A program made the position numbers and the translations under genes. A DNA stretch of 64,000 bases from Mucilaginibacter sp. UR6-11 (GTDB lineage: Bacteria; Bacteroidota; Bacteroidia; Sphingobacteriales; Sphingobacteriaceae): positions 620,432 through 684,431 of the forward strand of contig NZ_JAJIWO010000002.1 of NCBI RefSeq assembly GCF_020880695.1. The letters run 5' to 3'. The notes under the pieces were generated by a model. The model made no database searches and had not been told where the DNA came from. It worked only from the letters and a program-made list of their open reading frames with translations. Shown here piece after piece: positions 60,368-64,000 of this stretch. Within the stretch, counting starts at the first letter, position 1. The number at the start of each line of letters is the position of its first letter.

Positions 60368-60856
60368 TTAAGGCCGAATCACAACCCCATCCAGACCATT
60401 TTTAGGCAACACCGGTTGATAATATACCCGTGGTTGGGTTTTCCCGGCTACCGGCATAGTGTAAGCAGTTTTGTCGGTTTGCACTATAGGCATACGCTGA
60501 TCTGTATTTCTCAGTTTTGCAATAGGCATATGATCGGGGTTAACTGCGGCTGTGGTGTTTAACAGCTGGTCTGTACTGTTATTATAAACGGTATGATTCG
60601 GGCCGCTTTTAAAAGCAATGTCCGGCGAGGATAGCGGCTTATTGCGATCCGTGTCCATAGTTAATTTTGTCGCTTTTTGGAACCAATCGGCAGTAGCTTT
60701 TGATTTTAATAATTCCCGGTTTGTGTTACAAGTACAAACGTTTCCGCTACGCTTATTTATGGGTGTTAATTTCTGAAGAAATGTGGTGCCTGGGTTTTGC
60801 GCATTTACCGCTATAGTGCCGGTTAGCATAACCAGGGTTGCAACTAATCTTTTCAT
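60368..60856 (-). CDS. Secreted protein of unknown function
   Basis: The protein has 162 residues and a signal peptide (cleavage near AVNAQ). The mature part is polar and without clear domains. It has one close Cys pair (VCTCN, ~41-45) and a C-terminal PVLPKNGLDGVVIRP. I recognise no family. It converges on cdaA with only 2 bp between the stops. An AT-rich inverted repeat (TTATACTA/TAGTATAA, 60871-60892) lies just upstream. Confidence 0.7.
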   Translation of the reverse strand: MKRLVATLVMLTGTIAVNAQNPGTTFLQKLTPINKRSGNVCTCNTNRELLKSKATADWFQKATKLTMDTDRNKPLSSPDIAFKSGPNHTVYNNSTDQLLNTTAAVNPDHMPIAKLRNTDQRMPIVQTDKTAYTMPVAGKTQPRVYYQPVLPKNGLDGVVIRP

Positions 60857-60895
60857 AATGGTATAAGCTATTATACTAATATAATAGTATAAAGC

Positions 60896-60939
60896 ATTGT
60901 TCCCTAATTATTTAACATTTTTAACAATTAGAGAACAAT
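60896..60939 (-). terminator. AT-rich hairpin downstream of the 60947 gene
   Basis: ATTGTTCCCTAATT (60896-60909) pairs with AATTAGAGAACAAT (60926-60939) with one mismatch. It starts 8 bp past the stop of the small secreted protein on the minus strand. Confidence 0.55.
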
Positions 60940-60946
60940 AGCCATT

Positions 60947-61387
60947 TTACTCAAACTTGTCGGCTACAACTTGTATCTTACGTTTGCCTTTTTCTTCGGC
61001 CTCAAAGGTTAGGGTCACTTTATCGTCTTTGCCTACAATAGTTAGGGTAGCATGCGATTCATTGCCATCGCCTCTTGTCAGCGTTCCTTTAACCACTGTC
61101 TTGCCGTTTTTGTAAGGCGTGGTCCACTCGCAGGTCCTGGAGGTTATGTCGCCCGACATGGTATCCCCCTCATTGCCCGTCACAATAGATATATAGGTTT
61201 TAGAGATAGTGATAGTGACCGGTTCTTCTTTAGTTCGTTCAAGCTTTCCTGCTTCATCAAATATTAAGGTTTTTGATGATTTGAGGGTTACTGTTTTGTC
61301 GCATTGCCCGTAAACGTAACTGGCACCGGCAACTATGGTGAACATCAGCGCCAGGACTGCTCTTTTTAAAATGAAGTGTGATTTCAT
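60947..61387 (-). CDS. Small secreted protein of unknown function
   Basis: The protein has 146 residues from MKSHFILKRAVLALMF. The longer frame, starting at 61444, would begin upstream of the promoter octamer. A signal peptide is cleaved near VYGQ. The mature part is a beta-rich domain of ~125 residues with two Cys (QCDKTV and RTCEW) that may pair, and KTLIFDEAGKLERT and TLTIVGKDDKVTLTFEAE strands. It could be a lipocalin-like domain, but I cannot place it. Confidence 0.75.
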   Translation of the reverse strand: MKSHFILKRAVLALMFTIVAGASYVYGQCDKTVTLKSSKTLIFDEAGKLERTKEEPVTITISKTYISIVTGNEGDTMSGDITSRTCEWTTPYKNGKTVVKGTLTRGDGNESHATLTIVGKDDKVTLTFEAEEKGKRKIQVVADKFE

Positions 61388-61409
61388 GATTTCTATGTTT
61401 TTTGTCAAA

Positions 61410-61417
61410 CAAATATA
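61410..61417 (-). promoter_or_regulatory. -7 octamer TATATTTG before the 61387 gene
   Basis: The minus strand carries a perfect TAnnTTTG 22 bp before the ATG at 61387. It supports the shorter start of that gene. Confidence 0.5.
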
Positions 61418-61600
61418 TTGTTTATATAGTATTATGCAATACATAGTAGTATATAAATATAGATATATGGATATAATGGACTAATTATCAGCCAATTAAA
61501 ATTATTAATAGGTGGTTTTACGGGGCAAGTTCATTGTACCTTTATGGCAAAAGTTGGCGTCTATAGATCAATACAGATTTTTTTTCCGGTTGGTATAAAC

Positions 61601-61633
61601 AAAAAAGGGAGGCTCACCCGGCCTCCCTTTTTT
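61601..61633 (-). terminator. Intrinsic terminator after the M1 aminopeptidase gene
   Basis: GGGAGGC/GCCTCCC arms, flanked by A6 and T6, surround a seven-base loop. On the minus strand the stem runs straight into six T residues. It lies 17 bp past the stop. Confidence 0.88.
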
Positions 61634-61650
61634 GTTACAGTTTAAAATGC

Positions 61651-64000
61651 TTATTCGGCATTAATCTTTTTAATTGCTTCATCAGCAGCAGTAGCCGATG
61701 CGGTATCGCCCATTTGCGTGCGCTGACCTTTTATGGTGTCAAGCATCGTCAACAGTGGGGGTGCAACACCATAAACTTTATATTTTATAGCTGCGTCTTT
61801 TATAGCGGCAATTCCCTGTTGCGCATATTCAGGATTTTTAACTGTACCGGTCATCCCGGCAAAGTCCCTGATCATGGCAAATTTAGCCTGTATCCCGGCG
61901 TCATTAAACTGTTTATAAACATACGGCCACTCTGCATCTCCGCCTGCGGTGGCGTAAGTATGCATCAATGCCTGGGTAAGGGCGCCTTTGTTGTCCTTTT
62001 CAAATCCTTTAGCTAATGACAAAGCCTGCGCAGGATCCTGTAACGATATGGCCGTTAAAGCAGCACCCTGGATAGCATACGATTCGCTTTTTAAAGCCTC
62101 TTTAAACGTGTTCATCATGCCGGCGGCTTTTAGCTTGCCTAAGGTTGATATGGCTGCGGCACGTACCAAAGTATTATCGTCAGTTTGTGCTATTGAAAGT
62201 AATATCGGCTGGGCCGCGTTGCGTACATCGTCATTAGCCATATTTAAGCCGCGAATAGCTTTAATGCGCAGTCCGTAATATTTGTCTTTTAAAGCGGCAA
62301 GCATCACTTTGCGTGCGCCTGCATCACCTTGCTCGGGCGTGGCTTTGTCTATCGCCTCAAAACGGTCAAGAAATAACGGCGCGTTAAAATATTGGAAAAC
62401 GTATTCTTCCAGTGTTTTGCTGTCCTTTTTCTCGGCCAATAACACCTTATCGCCGTCAACATTTACCAAATCTGGTTTTACTGACGATGCAAAAGTTAAG
62501 GTATCGGCCTTATCATTCATCCAAACATTATGGCGAACTTTTTTGCCACCGGCATAGATATCAATAGCCATTGGTAAAATAAAGCCGTTACCATCCTGTG
62601 TTTGCTGCAGGTAAACAGTTTCTTTTTTAGCGTCATCATCCCATTTATAACTAATTTTCAGGGTAGGGTTGCCATGTCCGTAATACCATTGGTTAAAGAA
62701 CCAGTTTAAATCGCGGCCACTGGCTTCCTCTAATGCTAAACGCAGCTGCTGCGCTTCGCCGGCTTTAAAGGCATTTGTTTTAAGATAGATGCCCAATCCT
62801 TTATAAAAGGCGTCATAACCCAGGTAGTTACGCAGCATGTTTAAGATCCGGCCACCTTTTTGGTAGGTAACCGCATCAAACACATCTTCCTTGTCATTAT
62901 AATGAAAACGCACCAGGTCCTTGGCTTTATTAGCCGGATTTGCCAAATAGTTCAGCATGGCCGTGTAGGCATGTGCATCTGCCTCGTCTTTGCCATATTT
63001 ATGTTCGGCCCAGAGCATTTCGCTAAAGTCGGCGAATGATTCATTCACGGTGAGGTTGCTCCAGCTTTCAGCCGTTACCAAATCGCCAAACCATTGGTGA
63101 AACAGCTCATGCGCAATGGTGCTGCGGCCGGCATCATAACCGGCATCTATTAACTCGCGGTGCGTAAGTTGCACGTAATCGCCATGCAAGGTAGCCGATG
63201 TGTTTTCCATGGCGCCGCTTACATAATCGCGAACAACTATCTGCGAATATTTGTACCATGGGTAATCAACGCCTAAGGTTTTTGAATAAAACTCAATCAG
63301 CTCAGGTGTTTGGCCAAAGATCTCTTTGGCGTAAGGGAAATATTTTGGCTCAAGGTAATAGTTAACCTCTTTGTTGCGCCATTTATCTTTATAGATCTTA
63401 AAATCGCCAACGGCCATCATAAACAAATATGGCGAGTGCGGCAACTCTTGTTTCCAGGTGTCAGTACGGGTACCGTCGCCGTTAACTTTTTGCACGGCCA
63501 GCCTGCCGTTTGATAAAGTGACATACTTTGCGGGCACGGTCATGCTGATCTCATCAGTAGTTTTTTGTTCAGACTTATCAATGGTCGGGAACCAGCACGA
63601 TGAGCTTTCGGTTTCGCCCTGTGTCCAGATCTGGGTTGGCTTATCTTTTTCTGTGCCATCGGGGTTAATAAAATACAAACCCTTGGCATCATTGATAGCA
63701 GCGCTGCCTTTTACATGCAGTTGGTTAGGTTTTGATGTGTAGTCAATATACACCGTATAGTTTTCGTTATTGCGATAAACCCTGTCCAGCTGGATGGCCA
63801 GGCTTAGACTATCCTCGTATTTATATTTAAGCGGGAAGTTTTTACCGTTCTTAACAACCGAGATATTGTTGATATCCATGCCTTTGGCGTCAAGCCTTAA
63901 GGTGTCAGTCGGGTAAAAATGGGGTTTCAATGTAACCCATTCCTTGCCATACAGGTAGCGTTTTTTATAATCAAAACGCACATCCAGTTTGGTGTGGATC
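61651..64000 (-). CDS. M1-family metallopeptidase (aminopeptidase N-like), 5' end beyond window
   Basis: The frame is open to the right edge (IHTKLDVRFDYKK precedes the GTG at 63981), so the N terminus and any signal peptide are missing. The visible 783 residues include the N-terminal beta domain, the exopeptidase motif GAMEN, the zinc site HELFHQWFGD with the third ligand in NESFADF, and a C-terminal helical HEAT-like region (~560-770) with repeated AALKDKYYGLRIKAIRG-type units. It removes N-terminal residues from peptides. A terminator follows directly, so it is the last gene of its unit. Confidence 0.92.
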   Translation of the reverse strand, partial: IHTKLDVRFDYKKRYLYGKEWVTLKPHFYPTDTLRLDAKGMDINNISVVKNGKNFPLKYKYEDSLSLAIQLDRVYRNNENYTVYIDYTSKPNQLHVKGSAAINDAKGLYFINPDGTEKDKPTQIWTQGETESSSCWFPTIDKSEQKTTDEISMTVPAKYVTLSNGRLAVQKVNGDGTRTDTWKQELPHSPYLFMMAVGDFKIYKDKWRNKEVNYYLEPKYFPYAKEIFGQTPELIEFYSKTLGVDYPWYKYSQIVVRDYVSGAMENTSATLHGDYVQLTHRELIDAGYDAGRSTIAHELFHQWFGDLVTAESWSNLTVNESFADFSEMLWAEHKYGKDEADAHAYTAMLNYLANPANKAKDLVRFHYNDKEDVFDAVTYQKGGRILNMLRNYLGYDAFYKGLGIYLKTNAFKAGEAQQLRLALEEASGRDLNWFFNQWYYGHGNPTLKISYKWDDDAKKETVYLQQTQDGNGFILPMAIDIYAGGKKVRHNVWMNDKADTLTFASSVKPDLVNVDGDKVLLAEKKDSKTLEEYVFQYFNAPLFLDRFEAIDKATPEQGDAGARKVMLAALKDKYYGLRIKAIRGLNMANDDVRNAAQPILLSIAQTDDNTLVRAAAISTLGKLKAAGMMNTFKEALKSESYAIQGAALTAISLQDPAQALSLAKGFEKDNKGALTQALMHTYATAGGDAEWPYVYKQFNDAGIQAKFAMIRDFAGMTGTVKNPEYAQQGIAAIKDAAIKYKVYGVAPPLLTMLDTIKGQRTQMGDTASATAADEAIKKINAE

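Noticed and set aside
1..64000. CRISPR arrays, insertion sequences, prophage or conjugation genes
   Set aside because: No regularly spaced repeats, transposase, integrase or phage structural genes were seen on either strand.

Overview
The window is chromosomal DNA of a Bacteroidota bacterium, most likely a Mucilaginibacter-like member of the Sphingobacteriaceae. The evidence is a SusC/SusD pair with its own ECF sigma factor and FecR, DUF1735 lipoproteins, FtsX/MacB permeases ending in a common NPVKSLRSE tail, and repeated promoter octamers of the Bacteroidota type TAnnTTTG. By eye the bulk is near 40-45% GC, with a clearly richer patch at about 49.0-55.1 kb. No transposase, CRISPR array or phage gene was seen.

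Layout. (1) 1-3.3 kb: the tail of a glycan-related surface operon, with a LamG/DUF4983-like protein cut by the edge, a DUF1735 + CBM6-like lipoprotein and a PKD + discoidin lipoprotein, closed by a strong terminator. (2) 3.6-23.0 kb: an efflux locus with a membrane fusion protein, two ABC ATPases, five consecutive MacB/FtsX permeases and a TolC protein. A sigma-54-type response regulator and its histidine kinase are divergent to it. An identical 21-bp element sits in front of both presumed transcription units. (3) 23.1-34.2 kb: a carboxylesterase, then a polysaccharide utilisation locus (ECF sigma, FecR, SusC, SusD, GH20 hexosaminidase). (4) 34.4-48.9 kb: the most interesting part. A soluble histidine kinase with a FixL-type haem PAS domain overlaps a response regulator whose output is a Crp/Fnr DNA-binding module. 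Around them lie an oxygen-independent coproporphyrinogen oxidase gene, two universal stress proteins, a CoA-transferase, YceI proteins, an outer-membrane protein and several unknown proteins. Fnr-like boxes precede seven of these units. In five of them the box lies at one of two fixed distances (29.5 or 51.5 nt) from a TAnnTTTG-like octamer, and a sixth fits less well. This looks like a compact low-oxygen regulon run by a two-protein version of the rhizobial FixL-FixJ-FixK cascade.

(5) 49.0-56.8 kb: a CHASE3 histidine kinase, a 49-residue basic protein, and a group of redox enzymes (RibD-C reductase, three SDRs, a cupin, an F420/NADP oxidoreductase-like protein) with HxlR and Crp/Fnr regulators. 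(6) 57.0-64.0 kb: tRNA-Ser(GGA), polyprenyl synthase, a TerC-family protein, diadenylate cyclase CdaA, two small secreted proteins and an M1 aminopeptidase cut by the right edge.

Starts were moved inward from the longest ORF where family alignment, spacing or a promoter demanded it. All assignments come from reading the sequence; no database search was run.
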